From contig NC_135049.1 in assembly GCF_051014685.1 (NCBI RefSeq), forward strand, positions 30,707,531 to 30,771,530: a stretch of 64,000 bases of DNA, read 5' to 3'. The position numbers and the translations under genes are program-made. The DNA comes from Ptiloglossa arizonensis. Its lineage: Eukaryota; Arthropoda; Insecta; Hymenoptera; Colletidae. A model generated the notes under the pieces. That model had not been told where the DNA came from and ran no database searches. It worked only from the letters and a program-made list of their open reading frames with translations. This document shows, one piece after another, positions 37,501 to 49,500 of this stretch; the stretch's first letter is position 1, and the number at the start of each line of letters is the position of its first letter.

Positions 37501-40500
37501 TCGTGTTAGGTGCGCGATCTTTCGTTCCGATTCGATCGTCATCACGATGTTCGATAACATCGATACCATCGTCTAAATACGGCGAGGTAAACAACATTTC
37601 GGCTACTCTGATATTTAGTAGCCGGTTTTTTTCAGGCGAATCTCAATTAACGGTGACTGGCGCCACCGATGTAACGCGTTGCGTCACGCACTTAATCCCA
37701 TTTTAGGAGTCTTAGATCATCCGGTAATAGGATTGAAAAAAAGTCGAGTGTTTTTCTCGACCGGTTTTTGCATCCACTTCGAGAAATTGTGAATCATTGT
37801 TTCTTAATCTCGATTTACCGCAAGAGCGGCAACATTTAGTCGCGATCCAGTCTCGATGCTGGAAACTTGAAATTCATTTTCAATTTCACGGGACGAATCG
37901 AAGCGATTCGATCCACCGCGAGAAATTTGAAGTATTCCTACTTTTATTGTTCTCGGCTATCCGGTTACATCGGAACAGTACTTGGTCTTCTACGTTGCGA
38001 TCCAATACTATAGAGGAAACTACGTTTTTTTATTACGTCGATTATCAGTTTTCAATACCGTACGCGGAGGAATTCGAACACCTCTCGCGAACAATCAGCA
38101 ATGTAGCAAAATCCTGCGGTGGATCATCGAGTTTCCATTGAGCGCGATTGAATATCGATTCCGTAGCGGAGATTACGCGGATCGCGTTACCGCGCGATCA
38201 TTAGATTAGATTCCAGGAACAAATTGCTACCTGACGACCGTAGTAGTAATCGTATAGCTTACACCATTAACCTTGTTTACATATGGAGCGTCCACATTCG
38301 CGACACCGAGGTATCTGGATTGTATGACTACTTCTGCGGATCGCGTTACGGCTGGTCAAGGTGCTTGACACTGGTGTAAAGTTTATTTTGGTACGCTGTC
38401 TGGTAGATTCTACACTTAAACGTCAGAGGAGTTCAAGTTTAGTCATCGATCGTATCTCTGGAGCTCGTTTAAATTCAATTAAGAAATTACTCTTTCAACG
38501 AGTGAGTTCCACCCTCTGAACGCTTTCTTCAACGCGACTCGGTTGGTTGTCACCTTGTATTTTATTATGAGGTATTTTATTCGAACTGTTCCGTATCGAA
38601 ATTTTTAAACGTCTTGGACGATACGAAGTTCATATTTCGAGAACGGAACAGATTTTAAAACACGTTTATCGTTTCGGCGAACCGTTCTCGAAGATAACGG
38701 TAAAGTAAACATTACATTATCGATACGGGCAGAGAAATCGTTTTCACCGAATATTTATTTCGCGAATCGCCATTTAGGATCACTTCTCTTGAATCACCGT
38801 TATTTACTTTCGGCTCCTTTCGCCGAATCGTGCGTAGTCGTTCGTCTAGACTCGTCTCGAGTCGTTGGTCGATTACCAGCCGAATAGTACCGGATAATAT
38901 TGACCGGTCAAGGTTACTGCACAGCTACCCCCACCGCTCCATCTTGTTCGCTACACCCTGTCGTTGCACTCGAAAGACGGGGAACAGATTTGTGCGAACG
39001 AAACGTGCCACGAATCCATTGTAAACGTTCGATCGCAGTTTGCAGATGCATCGTATCGTATGGGTGGAAAGTGTAAAGGGGAACGATAACTATTCATTAT
39101 CGAAGCTTCACCCTCCGTCATTGTGAATAACGCGTTTCACTCGAAATTGGGACTATTCATCGAACGATTAATCGTCCTGGAATCCCACGTTGCGTTTCTA
39201 ATCGTGGAGATCGATCTCCACGAACAGAGACCGCTACCCACACGAACGACCTACTACCACCATCGGCGCGCCTACGGCTTATGAATATTTAATTAAGTCG
39301 CGAATCGTGTTATTTTTCTCTGTTTTTTCCGCCGAACGGGACCGCGAACGAACGAGATAATACACGCTCGACTTGCCTTGTAATTGAATTAAAATCGAGA
39401 CACACGCGATATCGTTTGTAAACAGCGAACGCACACGTGGAGACCGTGAGTCGTTCGATTGCGTAAAGTCGTTCGATCGGGAAATAGAGAAATGTAGATA
39501 TCCGCTTAAAATTGTTGCGTAATTTCTTCTCGGGTCCACGCGTCTCAACGTCGCTAATCGATAGTGCCGATAGATTCGTACGCGTACACACCCTGTTAAT
39601 CGTTCGTTTACATAACTCATCGTCTAAGAACGAAATTAACTTCCTGTGACATTAACGCTGGCATGTACACCGATGTGTGCGCGCCAGCGCTAATCAGTTA
39701 ACCAAGCCCCGTTTCACGAATACACGCGACGATTGTCTTTATGATGCGTGACAATGTTCCGTAACGCGGACATTAATTTTCGAACGTTCGTTGTTTACGT
39801 TTGATCGCGGTTCACGAACGTTCGAGACCGGCCCACGCGGCCACGAGCTTGTGTACCGAGAGCATGCTTTGTTTTGACACGATTTGCATCGTTTCTGCGT
39901 TGTTTTGCATGATCGCAGACCAAATGGATCATCTCTGGGAAACGCACGGCCGTCGATTAAGCGAGGCTGGCCTGCGCAGAGGATCAGGTAGGTGCTTTGT
40001 TAATTTCTTTTTTTTTTTTTTTCATTTTTATTTTTATTCTATTTTTCGTTGGCATCGTATCACACGGCCATTGTGAATCGTCCCGTACAGTAGCTTCCCG
40101 TAATAGCTTAGGCGAGAACTTAATATCGCAGCATGATTGCAATAAGAGAAATTAACTTGCGGTCGACGAGCATCTCGTATCAGCGTGAGTGTCGACGAGA
40201 GAAAAGTATCGATTTCAACGATAAATCTAGCGACGATCATTTTCAAAAGTATCTCTTTTTCCTACGTAGTACAATATTCTTGGGAAATGTTACCCTCGAG
40301 TATGTAAACGTTGAATTTTTGTCGATTCGTACCCTCTTTTGTTTAATCCCTCAGCGACGGATGACTCTTGAGAGATCTAAGATGAATCGATTGTAAAAGT
40401 GTACGCGTTGATTTAGCTCGATGTAGTATGTAACCGTTATCCGTACTTGGCGTCACTATTTCGCTCATCTTGAATACAATGCCCCATTGGAGTAATTAAA

Positions 40501-43500
40501 CGAGACGTAAAATTGTATTTACTTTAATGTAAATTAAACGGGATGCTTGTTACTCGATACCGTGCAGTCTCTCGTAAATTGTTTTTTACCGGTCAAGGGT
40601 GCCTATTAAATCCCGTAACGAGTGGTGTGTTCGCGCAGTCATTCTTAACGCTTCGATCGTGGCGATACTGCTCGGACCACGCGTTGAAATCACTCGAACG
40701 AGTGTATCGCTATCGTGTTTACGGTTTCACTCTAGGAAAACTGGTCGCGTTATCGATTTTCATTTTTCGCCCCGCGATCCACGATTCGTTCCCGGGTAAA
40801 CGTTGAATTTTCAATCCGGGATTACAGGTTTACCGAACTTAAAAATTGCCAGAGATAAATCGCCAATTGGCGATTTTGCTCTCTTTGAAAAACACTCGCA
40901 CCGAAGTATTCCCGAGTACGGTTATCATCGAAAGTGACTTTTACCATCGACGAGTTCTACCAGTCGCTGACGAGTTAAACAGTGGTCAAAGATCTCCGGA
41001 CACTATCGCAAATCTCGATAAACGAAGCAAAAACGTTTGTAATTATGTTTGTGATTCGCTGTCGGACAGATACTAGTGTCGTCCTTACGGAGGACACCGA
41101 CAGCTTTATAATAGGAGACCGAGTATGGGTCGGTGGTACCAAACCAGGTTCGATCGCCTATATCGGGGAGACCCAATTTGCCCCGGGTGACTGGGCAGGA
41201 GTCGTGCTGGATGAACCGATCGGTAAGATTTAGCGTGTTCGTCGAACGCTACGAAGGAACGTGTATTGAACGGACGATATTGAACTGCAGGAAAGAACGA
41301 TGGATCGGTGGCGGGTTGCCGTTATTTCCAGTGCGAGTCGAAACGGGGAATATTCTCTCGTTTGACAAGATTGACCAGGCAACCGTTGGACAATTTTGTC
41401 ATGATGTCATCGATGCAGAAGACTCCGACGACGCCACCGGACAGCATGAAAGGAAGCCTTGCCAAATCCATGTGTCCCTCACTGAGTAAGGATCGGTGCA
41501 AGCGATATTCTCCGCGTCCGTAGTGTGCTTTTATGTTTTCCAAGAATGTTGAAATCGAAAGCCGCGCGCGAGCGAGGAGAGAACGTTCTCCGTGTTCTCC
41601 TTCGGTAAAGAAAACGAAGAAGGTTCGTTCTTCTTCCTTGACCTTCGATTTCCAAGAATTTTGTGGTTCCGCGCTTCCAGAGCCTCGATGTACAGCTTAG
41701 TTCTGAAACAATCGCGACGAACGAACTGCAAAACTCTATGGATCGATTCCGGCTTTCGAGTAACGAAATGTTTTACACGTTGATCGTCTAATTGCACGCC
41801 ATGTAGAATTAACTTAGATCGCACTGCGAAGAACAGGTTCTCTTAATATTGTAAACATTCGTCCCCCGTGGGATTTCTGTGTCTAACACCTAGCACGCTG
41901 TATTTTATTTATTAGCATTAGCGCTGAGATATTTTTAATGTAGGTAGGATTCTCTCCAACGAAACATTGTAGCGTCCTTCCAACCACTCCGGATCTTACA
42001 CTCCCCGTGTCCTTGGATGTTTGTTATTTATGTAGTTGAACTATCGAGTAAATAAATCGGATGCGCGCCGATTCCTCACCTTCTCGCCATCAATAAAAAC
42101 GTAAAAATCCTACGTTTGTAGGAGATTGGTAATTAAACGAGGCTGTTCGAAATGTTCCGAGTGTAATTCGTGTCCTTTAGAATATCGTTCGAATTCTATT
42201 CTTTCTTATTTTAAGAAAAAAAATACATCCGACTTGCATCCGGAACGTTCAAACTGCAAAAATCCATGTCTAGAATCTCCATTCCTACCAGTTGAACGTC
42301 AATTGCAAGATCCTGAGGCGTGAAAGTCTCAAGGATCGTATAAAAGTTCGGTGTTCAGTGTGGTATTTTTGTGTAGCGTTCGATTAAGCGTTTCTTGCAT
42401 GTGTTTCATTCGACGCGGAAAATATTAGTCGCTGAAGGTCACTGAGTGGCCATCCCCACCGCTCTGCGTCACCGTTCCTTCGCTCCGCCCGTCGCCCCAC
42501 CTCTCGTGCCTTCTCTCCGCCCACTGTACGGTTCTCCGCCCACTGTGCATAAAGACGAATGTTGACGCGATATAAAAGCGGGGATCGCGATTCACGGTAA
42601 AAACAGTGACCCTAACCGGCCAATATCTTCTGTCTCGTGTTACTCGACTTTTATACACCTGTAAAGCATGTAACTCGTCACGCAGACACATCCATGACGA
42701 GTCTGTCGTCCACGGTATCGCAGAGGGATCTCAAGATAGGCGAAAGGGTAATAGTATCGTCCAGCCAAGGCAGCAAAACCGGTGTCCTCAGGTACTTGGG
42801 CATCACAGAGTTCGCACCGGGCGAATGGTGCGGCGTGGAGCTCGACGAGCCAATTGGAAAGAACGACGGCTCCGTCGGCGATAAGAGGTCTGCATCGATG
42901 TTCCTAAATCTCGTAGAGAATGCTCTCAGTTTACGATAATTTACGCGCCTACGAAAAATCGAAAGAAATAGGGCACTTACGGCGGGAGGAGTGTTCGTTC
43001 GATCGACCTTCTCCCTGGATCCTGTAACGTTGAATTAAGTAACGCTGATCAATCAGCAAGTAGGTGTATTTACAGTTTCAATTATGCGCAATATAGATGT
43101 AAACAGGTAGTAACAATAGCCTTGAAATTTGTTAAAAATACTTTTTGTAGAGTTAATGAGTAACTTTCAGGGTAGATCAGAGACCAAGGTAACGATTTTC
43201 TGTTATAACATTCTTACAATAGTACGATGTAATTGTATCGGGGATTTCTTTGTCCGTGGGATTTAACGTTTAAAGCAACAAAATGTATATATATCCTGTT
43301 GACCTTGCTCCCCCGTCCCCTTTAATTTCTATCATTTCTATTTGATTATCTTTCAGCTTATCCTTTAATCCTTTGATTGTTTGAAAACCGAAAATCGTAA
43401 TTACGACGTTATAATTGTAACGACTGTATAAAATTTATGTCCAATAACTGTATGCTATTAATGGCACCCACTGGTAAAGAAACACAGCATCCCTCAGAAA

Positions 43501-46500
43501 TGGTTTGTTAAAAATTGAAAAGTTCAGAACGTACAATTTGAGTCATTGACACTTGTAGTTAGATCTTTTTCTACGTTGTTTGCTAACTGGTTTAGCATTG
43601 CTTCAGGTACTTCGAGTGTCGACCTAAATACGGCTTGTTCGCACCCGCGCACAAGGTCAGCCGGTCGCCATCCAGCAAAAGGTCAATGTGCATGATACAC
43701 AAGCCAACCGGTGCCGCCCTGAATTCGTCCCTGAAGAGGACAGGTTCCAGAGAATCGCTTATTTCGCTGTCCAGTATTGCCAGCACAGCAAGTACAGCCG
43801 CCAGGACTGGTATCAGTACCGCGAGGGTAAGATTCACGGTGCCAGAATGAGGAAGATGGCCTGTACTACAGCTTGCATCTTCAATCCTGAGTGCAGATCC
43901 ATGGCTATCTCTACCGTTTCATACATTCTGCTCGGAGCAATTGGGGGATCACATTTCGGGACAATTAAAAAAGATGAATTAAATATCTGGGGTGAAACAA
44001 ATACTGTATATTTATTGTAGTAATATTTGTACTCATATATGTAACGAATGTAAAACGTTCAAAAATGTTGGACCACGGTCATTCGAATCAGTGATCTTCT
44101 ACTTGCATCGAGTAGTATAATTTTCAATCTGCAAACGCGTTTCTTTTCTAATTTATACGTACAAATATTTAGTCCCTTGAACAGCTTGCGTTGAATGAAA
44201 ATGCGTATTGTTATTAGCTTGCTACTTATGTTGATTAGATACATAGTGATGTTGTTAGTTCGATATAGATTTACATGTTTCAGTGGTTGTTGTTAATGTT
44301 CTTGTAGTTGTTTTTTTTTTTGTTGAATAACATTATCGAGTAATATATAGTTAAAACTAGCTTTATGAAGTTTGATTCAAGATCCAAAGAATTATTAAGA
44401 ACTCTTAATCTTTGGAAGTTTGAACTTCATTGGTATTATAACTTTTACATTGTTGTTATGTACTGAACAAATAGTCTCGTCAACATTACTTTATTGTTAA
44501 TAGTTAAAGATTATAGAATTGCTAAATATTTTATTTTACAAAAGTATTTATTTATTAGAGAGAGAAGTAAGTAAAGATAAATGGACTTGCAGCTTAATTG
44601 TATGGCTGTTGGCATGATACACTTTTTGTTTTTTGTTGCATCCAAAATTCCAGAGGCCTGGTTTGCGCACGTCGACACTTGCACGAACTACCCTGCAGGT
44701 GAGACTATGATCTAACATTTATTTATATTGTCGCCACTTGTAGTTAAAAGTGTGACAATTGAAGCGTTCTTTACATAGAAGATAGCATAGAAGTAGAATG
44801 ACAAGCGCGCTGTGATTATTTATTGCCTAATATTAAGCACAGCTGAGCAATTTAAAAGACAAAATTTAATTAGTTTGTGTATTTGGCGATTGCGATTGTA
44901 ATTTATTTATTAGTATGTAATTCATAGGTATATCGTAGATGATAAGTAGTGGAACAGTATTTTGATATTTGTACAAGGTGTTAATAAAATCCTCTGTCCA
45001 TCCCTAGTAATCTTCCTGAAATCCACCTAGGTGGGTATTTGCTTTATAATATTAATCTGTTCTCCCTAGACGAATATTCTAATTTACCATTGTTGTGAAT
45101 TTTTATTTTAATAATTTATTTCATTCGTTTCTGGAATAGAAAATTCCTTGCGTTTGCCAAAAATAAGAACCTATTTTATTTAATTAAATGTCATCAACTT
45201 TTAATTGTACATTCTGTTCACTTATAAATTTTATTTGGAGTTAATTGAAAATAAAGTATAAAATTTATTGGTAACTCGTGGATTATGATGCAATAATTGT
45301 TATGTTCGTTTAAGTTGTAAACTTTGTATGGTTATACTACCTTGCATTCTGCAATTTTGTGTCAGAATTTAATTTATGCACTTTCTATGTATTCGGTAAA
45401 AAACTGGTCTTACAATAACAGAAAAATTCAAGAACAATGCAACATTATCTGACAAGATAAGGGCATAGAATGAATAGCATAAACATAAATGATGCATGAA
45501 TATACGGATATAAATTTTGATGACAATAATTAAATATTAATTTCTATTAAATGTACAAGTAGAAAATATAAAAATATAATGCAAAAAATGAAATAATTGA
45601 AATTAATTCTTCTAGTAAACATTATATCCTACTTATCCAATTCCTAATATGAATGATTTTTGTAGCAATTATGTATATAAAATATAGACATATATTTTTA
45701 AATTCGTAATGGAAATAGAATTAAATAATAGTATGGTCATGAGAAATTTTTCTGATATCCATTTTCATTATTTTAGGAAACTCTGAAAGAGAAGCAGCAG
45801 GAGATAGAGTTTCTTCGAAGAGAGAGAGATTTAGAACGTGATCGTGTTACAAAGGCAGCCAATCAAGCAGACCAGGCAGAGCAATCTATTGTCTCGATAA
45901 AACAGGAATATGAGCAGGTATTTGTTGCAATGCTGCATGTGTTATTTATATACTTCTTTGGTACTATATTTACTATTGCAGAATTTTTATTTTAGTATCG
46001 AGAAAAAATGCAAAAGACGGTCACAGAAGCAGAATCTGCTCTCACAAAGTTACTCGAAGAAAAGAATGCATTGGCTTTACAACTGGAAGAAGAGAAGAGG
46101 AAATGTGAAGACCTTCTATTCCGTTTTGAAGAAGAGTCTGTCAATAAGGATGATATTCAGGTATATATCTTAATTGTAACATTGTTATTTCAGATATAAA
46201 GAATATATATTATCATAATAGATTACACATAAATGAATGTACAATGAATGAGGTAAGTATGAACATTCGCAAGAAATGCTACAGAAATATTCAATGATTC
46301 TTACATTTATCAAACATTTGATAAAATATAAGGTGAAATAAAAAGCAAATGTACATGATTTTAATTATTTTACTTCTGATTTTACTTTCTTTAATCAGAT
46401 TTCCGTTTCCCCTTTGTGTTTGAAAATATTATGTTCAACAAATGCTTACTGGAACTATAATGAATCGCAAGTATTACTTAAGATTAGGGAATAGATTAAT

Positions 46501-49500
46501 TTGCTTCCATTAGAATTAGGAGCTTCCCCATTATAAATGGTGGTGGGTAGAAGAGGCTATAATGCACATGCGATAGAACTTTAAAAATACAAAATTGTCT
46601 CAAACATTGATTGTGTAAGCTATGCTTATAAGTACATACATAAAATGAAAATAATTCAGCATTTCATAAGGTACCCAAAGTGTTTGTGTCTAGGCTATGG
46701 GTTAACGCAAGAAACTTATCGTTTATTTTCAGAAAGAGAGAACTGAGCAATGTGTGAGTATCCCATGGCAGCTGTTTGGGCCAGAGGAGAGGTTGATGGC
46801 GCTGTTTTTCTGCACCGCTTCTCTTATCGTCACTGTAGTCATATCGTTTAGCATTTCGTCACAGTTTTACCCAAAAGCTATATAATGTCGCAATACTTCA
46901 ATGCTTTCGCGACTAATTCTTTCGGTCTTCGTTAATATTAAGTATCAGGGTTTAAGTTACGGTAGTATCACCCAATTAATGTTTACTTAAATTATCGGGA
47001 TACGCTAAGAGATAAATTAGCACTATAAATTGAAAATATCAAAATTGTATTATATAGTGATCAGGTTTAGTTTTGTTATGCTACGAGATACGTTAAAAAG
47101 GTGGAGGATTAACATGCTTTGCGGTGCACTGCAAAATAATTGTTAAGTTTCCAGTAATTGCTTCCTTCACGCTAAGTCTATGCTTTATGTATAAAGTAAT
47201 TGTTAATACGTAATGATTGTCACGCCAACTTACAAGAAACTTAGAAAGTGATATAATTTATTTATTTATTTATTTATTTGTTATTTGTTTACTCATTGTT
47301 TATTTATTGTAAATTTTGTTTGGGATACTATGTTGAATTTATATATTTTTTTTATTAATTCATGTTATACATGGTTGTCTTATACATATTATTACGTATC
47401 AAAATTGAATAATACGTTCTATATTTGTTCAAGTATATCAAAAAATGTATCTTTGTATTTTATTATATTTTTGCCTTTTTCATAATCTGACCAGATATTA
47501 CGTATATTGATCAACACAGTAAACATTACCCTTGTATATCTCAGTGCGCTTCAAATTAGTTGATGTTTACATAAGTTGATCCATCTAGATACTAAACAAG
47601 CATGTTTGTCGTTAGGTGATAAATACTGTAAATGAAAACAGGATCAGGGATCTTGAAAAGCAATTATTGGAAGAAAGAGAACGTGTTGCTCAACTGGAAC
47701 ATGACAGCATAATATTATTTAAAACTGAAGAGGAATTGGCACGTCTTCGCAATGAAGTCTCTGATACTAGTGTTCAAGTAAAACATCAATTGGAAGGTAC
47801 TTTGAATAATATTAGCTTATTGAACATTATTTTACACATTCGTTTTTAACGTGAAACCAATGCAGATTTACAGAATCAAAATAGGTGGCTGGAAGAAATA
47901 AAAGCCAGTCTTGAAAGAGAAGTGCACGAAAAATCTATGCTTGTAGAACAATGTGCCGCGCAAATAAAAGAGTTCGAATCAAGATTGCACGAAAATCAGA
48001 AGGAAAATGTAATGCATTCAGAATCGGAGGAAAATTTGCGAACAGAATTGGATCGAGTGACAAAAGTTTTAGTTGAAAGAAACACGTTAATAGAAAACAT
48101 GAAAAAGGAATTTGAAAGTGTTGCAGATACTTTAAACGGAGAGTTGCAACATGCTAAAGAAACAATAGAGAATATTAAGCTAGAAAATGCAAATGAGAAG
48201 GAATCGTTGATATCTAAATATGAGAAGATTGTTGAGGAGAAAGAAAATATTATGAAAGTAAAAACAGAAGAGTTAGAGATCGAATCAAAGAAACAATTAG
48301 AAGTACAAAGCATAGCTTTAGAGGATCTTAAAGCAGAGAACATTAAACAAATCAACAAACTTTCAGAGTCTTTCAATGAACAATTGAATATGAAAGATTC
48401 AAAAATCAAAGAAGTATCCATGCAACTTGAACAGAAAACATCTGAAACTGAAAAACTGATGCGTGAATTATCTACACAAATTGATCTAAGTAAAAAGAAG
48501 GATGAAGAGTTAAATGTTGCTTTGAAGAATCATGAAGGTATATTAATAATGAGAAAGATTTTTAATTAGAAAATGACTTTATTTTTATCAAATTCCATTT
48601 TACAGAACTGAACGAAAAGTATGCTGAGCTTGTTAAACAAATACAAGAATATCAATCAAAGGCTGAAGAGAATTTTAAGATAGCTCTAGAAGTAGGAACA
48701 TTAGTATGTATTAGTTTTTAAATATCATTTCTGTATAAAAGCTGACCATTTTATACTAAATATTTTGTTGATTTAGAAACAACAAGTTAATTCTTACATA
48801 GCCACCGAGTCAGAAACTTCTACACAATTGAAGAAAGTAAGCGAAGAATTAAAAGTGAAAGAAATGGAATTGTCGGAACTTCGTTCTACTACTGCGGCCG
48901 AAATAGAAGAATTGGTTAAGCGTTATCAAGGTCAGATTGAAGAGAAATCAAAATATATTGAAGAAGTAACAGCAGACGTATCCCAAAAATCTGAACTACT
49001 TAGTAAATTGGAAAAGGATATAATTGAACTGAAATCAATCCTTGCAACTAAAGATGAAGAAATAAAGAATCTTACAGAAAAAATTTCAGGTAAAAAGCAT
49101 AAATGTTAAATTAAGTATATGTTACTGAATCAATATCATTGTCTCTTATATTTCAGAACTGCAAAATGCTCTTACATTATCAACGCAAACCAAAACAAAT
49201 CTGGAGAATGAACTTCAAACATTTAAAAACAATGTGGAAACATTAAATCAGCAGGTAGCTAGTGTCGAAAATAAAATATTACAAGTAACGGCTCAAAAAG
49301 AAAAATTGGTTAGTAACGATTCTCTGATGTTTCTGATGTATAAACTTAGGATGAAATATTTAATCTTTTATGTTGTTTTTAGGAATCTGATATTGCCAAT
49401 CTAGTAAGTAGTTCTGCTGATTCCTCAGAACAATTAGTGAAATACAACGAGGATTTGCGATTGAAAGAAAAAGAACTTGATGAGTTAAGAGATAAAGGAT

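Larger units (their letters stand above)
41486..42685 (+). other. CLIP-190 intron with internal promoter candidates
   Basis: 1.2-kb intron. It contains two TATAAAAG boxes upstream of the second CAP-Gly exon (listed separately) and no other supported feature. Confidence 0.5.

Noticed and set aside
43827..44020. Open frame with a hydrophobic stretch just after the CAP-Gly 2 linker exon
   Set aside because: It is out of the CLIP-190 frame; the in-frame read-through stops after a few codons, and a good GTAAGA donor ends the exon.
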